From: Phocaeicola massiliensis B84634 = Timone 84634 = DSM 17679 = JCM 13223
GTDB lineage: Bacteria; Bacteroidota; Bacteroidia; Bacteroidales; Bacteroidaceae
Direction: 5' to 3'
Assembly (NCBI RefSeq): GCF_000382445.1
Contig: NZ_KB905474.1
Coordinates: 1 to 64,000 of the forward strand
Length of the DNA stretch: 64,000 nucleotides
Shown here in pieces: positions 26,788 to 36,064 of the stretch. The notes beneath the pieces were generated by a model. The model saw nothing but the letters and a program-made list of their open reading frames with translations, searched no databases and was not told the DNA's origin. Position numbers and translations under genes: made by a program. Positions within the stretch are counted from its first letter, which is position 1, and each line of letters opens with the position of its first letter.

Positions 26788-26844
26788 ACAGCACGCCTGC
26801 AATGCCTCTGCCCGGAATTAAAACAAACGAAAGGAGGCAATAAG

Positions 26845-27768
26845 ATGAGAAAATATCTTTATTGTGAAAACGGTTTTGTGGAAAAGCCGCAGTGGATGCC
26901 CAACTGCTGGGTAAATGTAGAATGCCCTGATAAAAGCGATTTTGACTTTCTGACCAAAGATTTAAAAGTCCCCGAATCTTTTTTAGAGGACATTGCCGAT
27001 GTAGATGAACGACCGCGTACCGACACCGAGGAAAACTGGTTGCTGACCATTATCCGTATTCCTTTGCAGCAACAAGGAAGTATTCCATATACAACCATTC
27101 CCATAGGCATTATCACAAACAATGAGATTATTGTCACCATTTGCTATCATTCCACTGAAATGATACCCGACTTTATCGACCATACACGCCGAAAAGGAAT
27201 AGTGGTGCGCAATAAGTTTGAATTGATATTACGGCTGATTTACTCTTCTGCAGTATGGTTCCTGAAATACCTGAAGCAAATAAACAATGATGTGACGGCA
27301 GCCGAAAAAGAGTTGGAGAAAAGCATCCGCAACGAAGATTTACTTCGACTGATGAAGCTGCAAAAGACATTAGTCTATTTCAACACCTCGATACGTGGAA
27401 ATGAGGTGATGATAGGCAAATTGCAAAGTATCTTTCAGGAAAAGGATTACCAAAACCCTGATTTGGTAGAAGATGTGGTCATTGAATTGAAACAAGCATA
27501 TAACACAGTAAATATTTACAGTGACATCTTAACAGGCACAATGGATGCTTTCGCTTCCATTATTTCAAATAATGTGAATACCATCATGAAACGCATGACC
27601 AGCATCTCCATCATATTGATGGTACCTACATTGATAGCCAGCTTTTATGGAATGAACGTAGATGTACATGTAGATGAGTTACCGCATGCTTTCAGCCTCA
27701 TCATATTAATATCTATCATGCTATCGGCCATGGCATTTGTTATCTTCAAAAAGATAAAGTGGTTTTAA
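26845..27768 (+). CDS. corA: CorA-family magnesium/cobalt transporter
   Basis: CorA is a pentameric channel that lets Mg2+ (and Co2+) into the cell. The 307-aa protein has the long cytoplasmic N-terminal domain and stalk helix, then two C-terminal membrane helices with the signature YGMNV at the end of the first (about 270). The start follows a strong AAAGGAGG ribosome-binding site. It is divergent from ahpC, convergent with the PepSY gene, and has a candidate regulatory leader. Confidence 0.95.
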   Translation: MRKYLYCENGFVEKPQWMPNCWVNVECPDKSDFDFLTKDLKVPESFLEDIADVDERPRTDTEENWLLTIIRIPLQQQGSIPYTTIPIGIITNNEIIVTICYHSTEMIPDFIDHTRRKGIVVRNKFELILRLIYSSAVWFLKYLKQINNDVTAAEKELEKSIRNEDLLRLMKLQKTLVYFNTSIRGNEVMIGKLQSIFQEKDYQNPDLVEDVVIELKQAYNTVNIYSDILTGTMDAFASIISNNVNTIMKRMTSISIILMVPTLIASFYGMNVDVHVDELPHAFSLIILISIMLSAMAFVIFKKIKWF

Positions 27769-27795
27769 GCCGAAAATTACTTTACTATCGTTTTG

Positions 27796-27826
27796 CTGTC
27801 GTGTCGGAATATATCCGCCACGACAG
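27796..27826. terminator. Bidirectional hairpin between corA and the PepSY gene
   Basis: CTGTCGTGTCGG pairs with CCGCCACGACAG (one mismatch) around a 7-nt loop between convergent genes. No long T-run is present on either side. Confidence 0.5.
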
Positions 27827-27851
27827 ATAACGATACAATAAATTCATAATT

Positions 27852-28967
27852 CTATCGGCATTTCCTCTTTCTTTGCCCTATCTTACGCCTTATCCACAGA
27901 TAATAGCCGGTCAGTGGCAGACAAGCTCCGATGAGAGCCGCAGCAAAGGCAAGTATTTTGGTAAACATGCCGCCCCAACTTCCCACATGCACTGAATATA
28001 TCCATCCCCGAATCTTCCCCGATGGCTCAGCATTCTGATATAAAGATACATTTGTTATCTCACCCGAACGAGGGTCAAACTCATAACGATCACTCGCACG
28101 CTGATTGCCCAACCGGTCGAAAGAGACATTGGCAGTACCCCGGGATATGGTAATCTGTCTGCAATCGGGATTCTCATTCTTCAACTGTCGATAAACCTGT
28201 TCCCAATGTGCATACGGAGCCTGTGATTTTTCCTTTCCCTTCTTTTCCTGTCCATGAGCTGCATGCCCACTTCCTTGCCGGGTTTCTACTCCAAAGATTT
28301 TATAGAATCCGGTCCGGTACCAGGCGAAAGACCAAGTCAGCCCCGTCAGTGACATCACCAGCAAAAACAACAACGCATACAGACCGCCCGCCACATGAAA
28401 ATCATAGCAGAACCTGCGAAACCCCTTCCGCGACGTTATCTTCAGACTATTCTTCATCGCCTGCAGTGTACGCGGCCACCAAATAATGATACCCGTCAAC
28501 AGAATAAGAACAAACATCAGTGTACTCACTCCTACTATCATCTTTCCCCAAAAAATACCGCCATCAGGCTTCATACTGTCCAACAGCCAGCGATGCAGTT
28601 TAAACATGGTCAGGAAAAAAGCCGGACGTTCGTATTTCCCTTTCACTTCACCCGTATAAGGGTCGATATAAACTGATGCACGGCGCGGTTTGGAAAGATT
28701 TACCTGCCACGTGCGCCCTTTCTCCGAAGGAATACTCACTCCGGCAACAGATACACTATCGGGCAATGTCTCCGCCACTCGTTCTAGAAGCATCTCCACA
28801 GGCAGCGGTTCCGCCTTTATCTCTTTCACTTGATAAAGGTCGGGACGGCTCCATTCTGTTATTTCGTTCTCGAAAACCAGCATGGCACCCGAAAAGCATA
28901 TCAGGCTGACGAGTAGTCCGAAAGGTACAGAAAGCCAAAGATGTAGTGTCCGAAATATCTTTTTCAT
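27852..28967 (-). CDS. PepSY-domain inner-membrane protein
   Basis: A 371-aa membrane protein of the PepSY-TM (PiuB/FoxB-like) family. It has four hydrophobic segments, near residues 10-30, 140-165, 190-215 and 340-360, and a periplasmic PepSY region between them. Family members work beside siderophore receptors and are thought to reduce or pull apart ferric complexes at the inner membrane. It is last in a three-gene operon and overlaps the preceding lipoprotein gene by 4 bp. The order TonB receptor / DUF4374 lipoprotein / PepSY is that of XusABC from B. thetaiotaomicron, as I recall it. Confidence 0.85.
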   Translation of the reverse strand: MKKIFRTLHLWLSVPFGLLVSLICFSGAMLVFENEITEWSRPDLYQVKEIKAEPLPVEMLLERVAETLPDSVSVAGVSIPSEKGRTWQVNLSKPRRASVYIDPYTGEVKGKYERPAFFLTMFKLHRWLLDSMKPDGGIFWGKMIVGVSTLMFVLILLTGIIIWWPRTLQAMKNSLKITSRKGFRRFCYDFHVAGGLYALLFLLVMSLTGLTWSFAWYRTGFYKIFGVETRQGSGHAAHGQEKKGKEKSQAPYAHWEQVYRQLKNENPDCRQITISRGTANVSFDRLGNQRASDRYEFDPRSGEITNVSLYQNAEPSGKIRGWIYSVHVGSWGGMFTKILAFAAALIGACLPLTGYYLWIRRKIGQRKRKCR

Positions 28968-30352
28968 TTCTGAGATGTAAGTTTACCTACAGTACTAACA
29001 GACTCCGCAATGATAGTCAACCCCTTTGTGGCAGTAGCAGTCCGAGGGTCAATCTTGTAAAGTGCCGGAGTACTGCCATCGGTAGTGGATACCGGCATAT
29101 ATATGTAACCGTTCTCGTTATAAGGAATATTTCCATAAGCACTCAGAACATCTTCCGATGGCAATCCGGTCACCGGTTTCAGTGTCCGGTCTTCACCTTT
29201 AAAGACTGCCAGTTCAGTAGTATACTCCCCTTTCGACTGTAACCCGCGAGTATACATCTGAAGCAGGAAATAATCTTCTGTGATATGCCAGCATTTGTAC
29301 ATCGGATGCTTGTTTCCAAGCTCTTCTAGATTGACATAATAAGTATCGTCAAACGAAGTTTCTCCTGCCTTGATTCGCATCACTCCCGAAGGAAGTGTTC
29401 CCTGCACACGCTTTAAGTCATCCGAAGAAGTGGTAAGTCGTCCGTAGCCGGGTGAGAAAACATAAAGATCGCCGTTATCAGCCGCCCAAATAGTCTGGTA
29501 ATATTGAGAACGCATACGTCCGCTGGCAAAGCCGATTTTATCAGTGGCAACAATCGTTGGAGTACTGCTGAAATCATTTCCGCTGTAAATAGCCACATAT
29601 GCATGGTCGGGATACTGAGTAGAAGGAATAGAACCTTCTTTATAAGCACCGCTGCCACTGCCTCCCGCCACGGTTGCCACAAGTTGCGGATCGGTCACCT
29701 TGTCCGGGAACGCTTTTACACCATATTGGCTCATCCCCATCGGAATTACTGAAGTGTAAAGTTTGCCGTTTGCCTGTACAAACCCGGAAAAAGTAACATA
29801 CTCACCATTACCCAAGTAGTTTTCACACGGGTAGGTCTTGGTACTTGTAGTACCGTCCAGTGAATTCAGATAGTTGACCAAAATACCTTGCTCCGCATAT
29901 CCGCCGGCATCCGTCCGGTCTGTATCTCCGGTAGAAGCGGTAATCACATTATCTCCCCACGTGCCATACGTGGTGATGCGTTTAAAAGCATACGACAGAT
30001 GCTCTTCGAGCTTATTATTACTGTTCAGAATGTAAGAAGAACCGGTTCCGTCTCCTCCCTTATTATACACAAGGCGGAAGAGGTAATCATTGTTATGAAA
30101 CACCCAATACGTACCGGTCTCTGTTTCAAGACCGTTATTTTTTACTGTAACGCTTCCTTCGTCCAAAGACTCGGCAGTCAGGAGATAATTTACCCCATCA
30201 ACTGTGGCAGCAACCACGTATGTCCCTGCCCCGGTACCGGGAGCATCCGGCGTTGAATTTTCAGGTACTGTATCATCACTGCATGAAGTCAACACGCTGC
30301 CTGCACAACATGCCATGACAACAGACCAAAACAAAAATTTTCTATTCATCAT
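28964..30352 (-). CDS. DUF4374 surface lipoprotein (XusB-like)
   Basis: A 462-aa lipoprotein with signal and lipobox VLTSC near residue 23, followed by [10 protein letters not shown]. The body consists of repeated beta-strand segments with aromatic and Gly motifs, as expected for a beta-propeller. It matches the DUF4374 proteins that accompany TonB receptors in Bacteroides, where the XusB homologue binds ferric enterobactin at the cell surface. Its ligand here is not known. It lies 30 bp after the receptor gene and overlaps the PepSY gene. Confidence 0.8.
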   Translation of the reverse strand: MMNRKFLFWSVVMACCAGSVLTSCSDDTVPENSTPDAPGTGAGTYVVAATVDGVNYLLTAESLDEGSVTVKNNGLETETGTYWVFHNNDYLFRLVYNKGGDGTGSSYILNSNNKLEEHLSYAFKRITTYGTWGDNVITASTGDTDRTDAGGYAEQGILVNYLNSLDGTTSTKTYPCENYLGNGEYVTFSGFVQANGKLYTSVIPMGMSQYGVKAFPDKVTDPQLVATVAGGSGSGAYKEGSIPSTQYPDHAYVAIYSGNDFSSTPTIVATDKIGFASGRMRSQYYQTIWAADNGDLYVFSPGYGRLTTSSDDLKRVQGTLPSGVMRIKAGETSFDDTYYVNLEELGNKHPMYKCWHITEDYFLLQMYTRGLQSKGEYTTELAVFKGEDRTLKPVTGLPSEDVLSAYGNIPYNENGYIYMPVSTTDGSTPALYKIDPRTATATKGLTIIAESVSTVGKLTSQK

Positions 30353-30382
30353 TCTTCTATTTATATTTTATCGATTCATATT

Positions 30383-32779
30383 CTATTGTCCGAAATAAAC
30401 CCTCACCTTCCCGTAGAATGCACGCCCGGCTTTCTGCAGGCTATAATTATCATACAATTTCTCATCCGTGAAATTCTTGCATTCCAACGAGAGGTTATAG
30501 CGTCCATTCTTGATACTATACGTAATCCCCAGATTGTGTGAAAATTGTTCCGGCACACGTTTCTTGGAAGAAGCCTCTCCGATAGTTTCCCAATTCAACG
30601 GAAATTCGTGCTGATAATAGCTGTCATACGTGAGCGACAAGCGATTTCCTTTTGCAAACAAATCATGCCAATAGAGCGAAGCATCCAAGCTGGCATAACG
30701 GTAAGGCTGATTGGGTATACGAAGTTTATACTTCAGGCTTTCCTGCAGGGAGCCTCCCTCCAGATATTTTTCATTGTCACGCGTATCCATGCTGCTATAA
30801 GTACCTCCCACACTGAGCCAGTGCGAATAGCTGTAACGTGCAGACACATTAAAACCTTTCGTCTTTACACGCCCGTGATTATAATAGGAACCATAACTTT
30901 TACCACCAAAAGAGCTGATGGTACGGACGATGTAATCTTTCGTATCACGATAAATCAGACTTCCTTCCACATAGAGCTCATGCTTGCCCAAGCGGTGCGT
31001 ATAACTGAGGTTCAAATTGATATTGTCACTGTTCTCCGGATTCAGGTCAGCCTTACCCGCTTCCAAGTCCTCATCACCGAACAACTCTTCATTCGATGGC
31101 AACCGATAAGCTTTCTCATACGAGAGCTTTACCTGTAAATCCCTTATTATCCAATATGTGCCTGCCGCTCCATACCCCAGAGCGCTTACGTGCTTGGACA
31201 TATCAATATAGTTCCCTATACCATCGGCATTCTGTGAGACTAATCCCGAACTATGCTGGTTATAATACTTTCCGAAGGCAGAGAAGTTCCACCTTTCAGC
31301 AGGCATCAGACGATAAGAAAGTCCGGTGATATTCTTCCTTGTCTTCTTGGGAACGGTAAAATCCGAAACAGCCGAAGTGGAATTCACATCCGAACGGTTA
31401 CTGCGCTCGAAAACCGTCAGTACATGGCTCAGTGTAAAGGTCTGCGTCCTGCTGAGACGATAATCAACCTTGAACGTCCCATTCCAGTTCTTATTCTTCG
31501 ATTCATTGTCCTGGTAAGATTGCTCTCCTTTTGAACCGGTATATTGCTTTTCTCCATACCAATTATATTGATAAGGCACCGTATCAATATTCTGAGTCAG
31601 ATTATAATTATAATTTGCCGTCAAACTAACATCCAGTCCTTTGGTAAATAAATCCCGCTTATGATACTCCAATGAGGGCATCAGCGAATGTCCCTTGCGG
31701 TGTTTCTCTCCAAATACTGCCTCTTGGCGCACTCCTGTCTGAATCTCCTTGTACATATTGGAATAAGTAAAACCGAAAAGCAGACGGTCGGCAAAGGGTT
31801 TCCCCACCCAACCCACTTTTCCGATGACAGCCTCATTGTGGTAAGTGTCATTGAAACGTTTTACATGCTCAATCTTCTTTTTGTCGGTGGTATTGCCATC
31901 GGGAGAAAAATGAGTGACATACGTATCCACATAATAATCATTGTCGGAATAGTTCTGAAATGCATTAATCTCATACATCAATCCGCTTCTGAAAGTCTGT
32001 CCGAAATTGACATACGACTTATGCGTATTAAACGAACCATAAGAATAAGAAGTATCCAAAAACCATTTTCTCTTCTTCTTATTCGTTACAATATTGATGA
32101 CGCCTCCTAAAGCATCGGTACCGAATCCTACCGGTACAACTCCTTTATATACTTCTATACGCTCGGCAAAATTCACCGGAATATTGTTCAGCCCGAAAGA
32201 GCTGCCTACCCCCTCCTGCGGCACTCCGTCAATAAAGACTTTGACGTGCTTTCCACTGAACCCATCCAACATGAGTTGGGTATCAGAACCTACACCTCCT
32301 GCCTCCCGCAGTTTCATACCCGGCAGTTTGGATAAAGCATCACTCAAATTCTTCGTCGAGTTCTGCAACTCCTCCGTATCCACAGCCACGGCATTGAAAG
32401 CCGAACGCTTCACACGACCTACCCCATTGGACACGACAACGACCTCGTCTAACTCTGTCACAGACGAAGCTAATACTACATTCATTTTTACTCTCTCACC
32501 TCGAAAGAGCTTCACCGGCTTCTCTATCGTTTCATAACCGACAGCAGAAACGACCAGTGTATACTCCCCTGCGGGGGCATGCAAATGATATATTCCCTGC
32601 TCATTGGTCATACAACCATAATTGGTTCCTTTCAGATACACCGTTGCCAAGTCTATGATTTCTTTCTCCTTCGATACGACTTTACCCGAAATCATGGTTT
32701 TATGCTGCTGTGCATATACAGATACAGCCGTCAATAAAACGATGATTAAAATATTCACTTTCCGAACTACTGTTTTCAC
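30383..32779 (-). CDS. TonB-dependent outer-membrane receptor (XusA-like)
   Basis: A receptor that takes up a large ligand with energy from TonB. The 798-aa protein starts with a signal peptide (VNILIIVLLTAVSVYAQQ), then a carboxypeptidase-regulatory-like domain, the plug (VGSDTQLMLDGFSGKHVKVFIDGVP, then YKGVVPVGFGTDALGG) and a 22-strand-type barrel ending in VRVYFGQ. The start was placed at a GTG at 32779, because the longer frame from 32884 adds 35 residues with no signal-peptide character; this choice is uncertain. With the two downstream genes it probably imports a ferric siderophore or similar iron complex. Confidence 0.88.
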   Translation of the reverse strand: MKTVVRKVNILIIVLLTAVSVYAQQHKTMISGKVVSKEKEIIDLATVYLKGTNYGCMTNEQGIYHLHAPAGEYTLVVSAVGYETIEKPVKLFRGERVKMNVVLASSVTELDEVVVVSNGVGRVKRSAFNAVAVDTEELQNSTKNLSDALSKLPGMKLREAGGVGSDTQLMLDGFSGKHVKVFIDGVPQEGVGSSFGLNNIPVNFAERIEVYKGVVPVGFGTDALGGVINIVTNKKKRKWFLDTSYSYGSFNTHKSYVNFGQTFRSGLMYEINAFQNYSDNDYYVDTYVTHFSPDGNTTDKKKIEHVKRFNDTYHNEAVIGKVGWVGKPFADRLLFGFTYSNMYKEIQTGVRQEAVFGEKHRKGHSLMPSLEYHKRDLFTKGLDVSLTANYNYNLTQNIDTVPYQYNWYGEKQYTGSKGEQSYQDNESKNKNWNGTFKVDYRLSRTQTFTLSHVLTVFERSNRSDVNSTSAVSDFTVPKKTRKNITGLSYRLMPAERWNFSAFGKYYNQHSSGLVSQNADGIGNYIDMSKHVSALGYGAAGTYWIIRDLQVKLSYEKAYRLPSNEELFGDEDLEAGKADLNPENSDNINLNLSYTHRLGKHELYVEGSLIYRDTKDYIVRTISSFGGKSYGSYYNHGRVKTKGFNVSARYSYSHWLSVGGTYSSMDTRDNEKYLEGGSLQESLKYKLRIPNQPYRYASLDASLYWHDLFAKGNRLSLTYDSYYQHEFPLNWETIGEASSKKRVPEQFSHNLGITYSIKNGRYNLSLECKNFTDEKLYDNYSLQKAGRAFYGKVRVYFGQ

Positions 32780-33005
32780 GTTTTCTTCTTCTAAGTAATT
32801 ACATTCTTTATTCGGATGCAAAGGTCTTGATAAAACTGACGCGCCACAATCGCTTTTTATAGGTAATTTAGAAACCTTCCTCAACAGTCATTTCTTTCAT
32901 ACAATCACTATTTATAAGTATTCTCCCCATTGAGCAGGCAAATATTCCTTTGCACCGGAAATAAACTTTTTTGCACGTTGCAAGGAATTTAAAATATTTA
33001 TAGCC

Positions 33006-33013
33006 TATCTTTG
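33006..33013 (+). promoter_or_regulatory. -7 box before the nucleotidase gene
   Basis: TATCTTTG fits the Bacteroides -7 consensus 36 bp before the start. The nearest TTG lies 25 bp upstream, further than usual. Confidence 0.4.
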
Positions 33014-33048
33014 CAGCATTAAACTAACCTATTAAACACCAATAATAA

Positions 33049-34488
33049 ATGAAAAAGCTATCTGGTTTTCTATTGTTATTCGTCTTTCTATGCTGCTCAC
33101 TGTCAGCAAAAGAAACGCAAATCATCATCTTTTCGACTAATGACATGCACGGCAGTATCGACAACTTTGCCAAAATAGCAAGTTATATACAAAAAGAGCG
33201 TGCCAAGAATCCCAACATTCTGATTTTGAGTGGGGGAGATATGTTTTCGGGTAATCCGATGGTGGACCAATACCCTGAGAAAGGCTTTCCTATGATTGAC
33301 CTGATGAACCGGATAGGATATCAGTATGAAATATTCGGCAACCATGAATTCGACTACGGACAGGAGGTACTGAACCGGCGAATGGAGCAAGCCAACTTCC
33401 AATTCCTATGTGCCAACATGATTGTTGATGAAGAAACAGCCGGAATCAAACAACCTCAGCCATACGCTTTTCTGCAAATCGGTGACACCAAGATATGCAT
33501 CCTGGGCCTTATCGAAGTGAGTAAGCGAAGAACAGGCGAGCTGCTGCCCGCCACCCATCCCGCACGCCTGAAAGGTATCACATTCACCGAGCCTGTATCA
33601 ACCGCACTTAAATACAAGAACTTACGCAGCCGGTGCAACCTGTTTGTCGGTCTCACTCATACCGGTTATAACAAAGATTGTGAGATAGCCGAAGCGATGC
33701 CCGAACTGGATGTTATCATCGGGGGACACTCACATACACGCATTGATTCTACCATTGTCGTCAATGGTGTCTTGATAAGTCAGGCACAGAGCAACCTTCA
33801 TTATCTGGGCAAGACTACTATCACCTTGGAGGATAATAAAGTAAAAGAGAAGAAATTCGAGCTGATTAATATGGCAAAACTCAAAGACGAAGATACAGAT
33901 ATCAAGCAGTCTATTCAGAAATTCCGCAAGGATTGCCACTTAGACCAAGTAATAGCACATGCCACAGCACAGTTCAACGGTAAAGAGCCACTCGGCTCAC
34001 TGATGACCGATGCCGTAGCCGATGTGCATAATCTCGACTTTGCTTTCCAGAATGCCGGCGGTGTGCGCATCGGACAAATGGCGAAAGGAGAAATCACCAT
34101 GGCCGAAATCTATCAGTTGGACCCCTTCGGCAATACTGTAGTTGTCTATCAAATGACTCCGGCAGAGATTCGCACTTTATTAATGAACTCCTACCGCAAA
34201 GCCAGCAAACGTGCCGATCTATTGGTGTCGGGCATGACCTACACCATTCATACCCGTGACGGCAAAGCCGTGAGTGTCACCATAAAAGACATGAATGGCA
34301 ACCCGCTGGACGAAAATAAACAGTACAAAGTAGGTATGAACAGCTACATCGCCTCCAGTTATCGATTCGACCATGCCGACCCGGGGCATGAAATGACTGC
34401 CACCTCTTCGGATGCTTTGATAGAATATCTGAAACAGCAAAAAGAAATCACGCCTCAACAGCCACGTACTAGTATTGTAGAAGAATAA
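33049..34488 (+). CDS. Exported bifunctional metallophosphatase/5'-nucleotidase
   Basis: A 479-aa UshA-like enzyme that removes phosphate from nucleotides outside the cytoplasm. The signal peptide is MKKLSGFLLLFVFLCCSLSA. The metal-binding domain shows FSTNDMHGS, GGDMFSGNP, GNHEFDYG and GGHSHTRID. The C-terminal substrate domain (about 290-460) has FQNAGGVRIG and DPFGNTVVVYQMT. It could feed phosphate and nucleosides to the cell. It stands alone, divergent from the TonB receptor operon and convergent with the GH109 gene. Confidence 0.92.
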   Translation: MKKLSGFLLLFVFLCCSLSAKETQIIIFSTNDMHGSIDNFAKIASYIQKERAKNPNILILSGGDMFSGNPMVDQYPEKGFPMIDLMNRIGYQYEIFGNHEFDYGQEVLNRRMEQANFQFLCANMIVDEETAGIKQPQPYAFLQIGDTKICILGLIEVSKRRTGELLPATHPARLKGITFTEPVSTALKYKNLRSRCNLFVGLTHTGYNKDCEIAEAMPELDVIIGGHSHTRIDSTIVVNGVLISQAQSNLHYLGKTTITLEDNKVKEKKFELINMAKLKDEDTDIKQSIQKFRKDCHLDQVIAHATAQFNGKEPLGSLMTDAVADVHNLDFAFQNAGGVRIGQMAKGEITMAEIYQLDPFGNTVVVYQMTPAEIRTLLMNSYRKASKRADLLVSGMTYTIHTRDGKAVSVTIKDMNGNPLDENKQYKVGMNSYIASSYRFDHADPGHEMTATSSDALIEYLKQQKEITPQQPRTSIVEE

Positions 34489-34507
34489 ACAGAATATATA
34501 CAATAAA

Positions 34508-34541
34508 AAGAGGTTGTAACCGATGCCGGCTACAACCTCTT
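34508..34541. terminator. Terminator between nucleotidase and GH109 genes
   Basis: AAGAGGTTGTA pairs with TACAACCTCTT, extended by CCG/CGG, and is followed by CTGTTTTTAT on the plus strand and by TTTTTATTG on the minus strand. It serves both convergent genes. Confidence 0.85.
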
Positions 34542-34584
34542 CTGTTTTTATATTACCTGAATTAAAATATGATATTTGCAGACA

Positions 34585-36003
34585 TTACTTAGCAAATGCG
34601 TGACGATAACCTTTCACCTTATTCCAGCTACCGCGGGTAAAGTCGGGTACAGCTACCGGAGCATTACCGTTTTCGATAGAAAGGCGGGTAAGTTCTGCCA
34701 TGCAGCACCATTCAGCCAAGTCGTATACATCCATATCCAAAGGCAAACCGTTGCGCAGACAGTAAACCAGACGGTAATCCATGATGTAGTCCATACCACC
34801 GTGACCGCCTACCTTCTTGGCAGTTTCTTCCAATTCCTGGTGAATCGGGTGTTTGTATTTCTGCATCAAAGCTTTTTTCACGTCTTCGGGAACAGCAGCG
34901 TGCATATTCAGATTTTCGTGGTTGGGCACTTCTTTAGCATCAACCTGATCAGGACGCAAGCAGTATTGTTCGATAGGATATTTATTGGCAAAACCATCAG
35001 TACCTGTCAGCTGATACATACGGCTGTAAGGACGGGGATTCATTACATCGTGCTGAATATGGATAGTTTTACCGTTTTCAGTGCGGATGAAAGTCATGGT
35101 GTGGTCACCGTTCTGGAATTCGATAGAATCGTTTGCCAAACCATATCTCTTACCCAGTTCAGGACCGGTTACAGCTTTAGTATCCATAGCTACCAAAGTC
35201 TTCATGCGGTCGCCACGGTGAATGTCCAGCAACTGGCAGGCCGGGCCAAGGCCGTGAGTGGCATAAACGTCACCACGGAATTCATTGTTATAATCCAAGC
35301 GCCAGTTATTCCAATATTCACCCCAGAACTCTTCGAGGTTATGAATATAAGAACCTTCTACGTGCAATACTTCACCGAACAATCCCTGTTGAGCCATGTT
35401 CAGTGTAGTCAGTTCGAAGAAGTCATATACACAGTTTTCCAATTGCATACAGTGCTTGCGAGTCTTTTCCGAAGTATTGATTAACGCCCAGATTTCATCC
35501 AATGTCATAGCAGACGGAACTTCGATGGCAACGTGCTTGCCGTGTTCCATGGCATAAACGCCCATTTCGGCATGATGCTTCCAGTCTGAAGCAATATATA
35601 CCACATCAATATCATCACGTTCGCAAAGTTGCTTCCATGCATCTTCAGAACCTGAATATTCAGCAGCTTTAGGAAGGCCGGCTTTCTCTAAAATACCTTG
35701 TGCTCTTTCTACACATTTGGGACGAAGGTCACACAAAGCTACAATTTTTGTACCGGGGATATGAGTCCAGCGTGCAACTGCACCGGGACCACGCATACCC
35801 AAACCAATAAAACCAACACGGACTGTATCCAGCTTCGGGGCAGTCAGTTGAATTACATCTTGCTGTCCGGCAGGACGTTCGGGAACAGCGACTTCAATAG
35901 GAGCATACTCCTTTGCAACAGCTTCTTTCTGAGGAGAAGCACATCCGGCCAAACAGAACAATGCCAAGCCGGTCATCACAGTCAATAGATTCTTAATCTT
36001 CAT
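34585..36003 (-). CDS. GH109 NAD-dependent alpha-N-acetylgalactosaminidase, lipoprotein
   Basis: GH109 enzymes cut terminal alpha-GalNAc, such as the blood-group A sugar, by an oxidation-reduction route with tightly bound NAD. The 472-aa protein has a lipobox (FCLAGC, Cys21), the Rossmann motif GFIGLGMRGPGAVARW (about 64), the Gfo/Idh/MocA-type EVPSAMT and the family signature GGHGGMDYIMDYR with its catalytic His. Homologues with other alpha- or beta-specificity exist in the family. It closes the polysaccharide-utilisation locus, 61 bp after the GH110 gene. Confidence 0.88.
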   Translation of the reverse strand: MKIKNLLTVMTGLALFCLAGCASPQKEAVAKEYAPIEVAVPERPAGQQDVIQLTAPKLDTVRVGFIGLGMRGPGAVARWTHIPGTKIVALCDLRPKCVERAQGILEKAGLPKAAEYSGSEDAWKQLCERDDIDVVYIASDWKHHAEMGVYAMEHGKHVAIEVPSAMTLDEIWALINTSEKTRKHCMQLENCVYDFFELTTLNMAQQGLFGEVLHVEGSYIHNLEEFWGEYWNNWRLDYNNEFRGDVYATHGLGPACQLLDIHRGDRMKTLVAMDTKAVTGPELGKRYGLANDSIEFQNGDHTMTFIRTENGKTIHIQHDVMNPRPYSRMYQLTGTDGFANKYPIEQYCLRPDQVDAKEVPNHENLNMHAAVPEDVKKALMQKYKHPIHQELEETAKKVGGHGGMDYIMDYRLVYCLRNGLPLDMDVYDLAEWCCMAELTRLSIENGNAPVAVPDFTRGSWNKVKGYRHAFAK

Positions 36004-36064
36004 GTCTTTTCAAAATAAATATTTAAATATAATAGTTAGTATTCATCGCTCATAAGCGAACACC

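Noticed and set aside
26700..26844. Known Mg2+ riboswitch (M-box) before corA
   Set aside because: The leader is short and does not show the multi-helix layout of an M-box; the leader peptide with alternative stems explains it better.
34576..35484. Long open frame on the plus strand opposite the GH109 gene
   Set aside because: It lies wholly antisense to a gene with clear family motifs and has no recognisable domain; it follows from the codon usage of the real gene.
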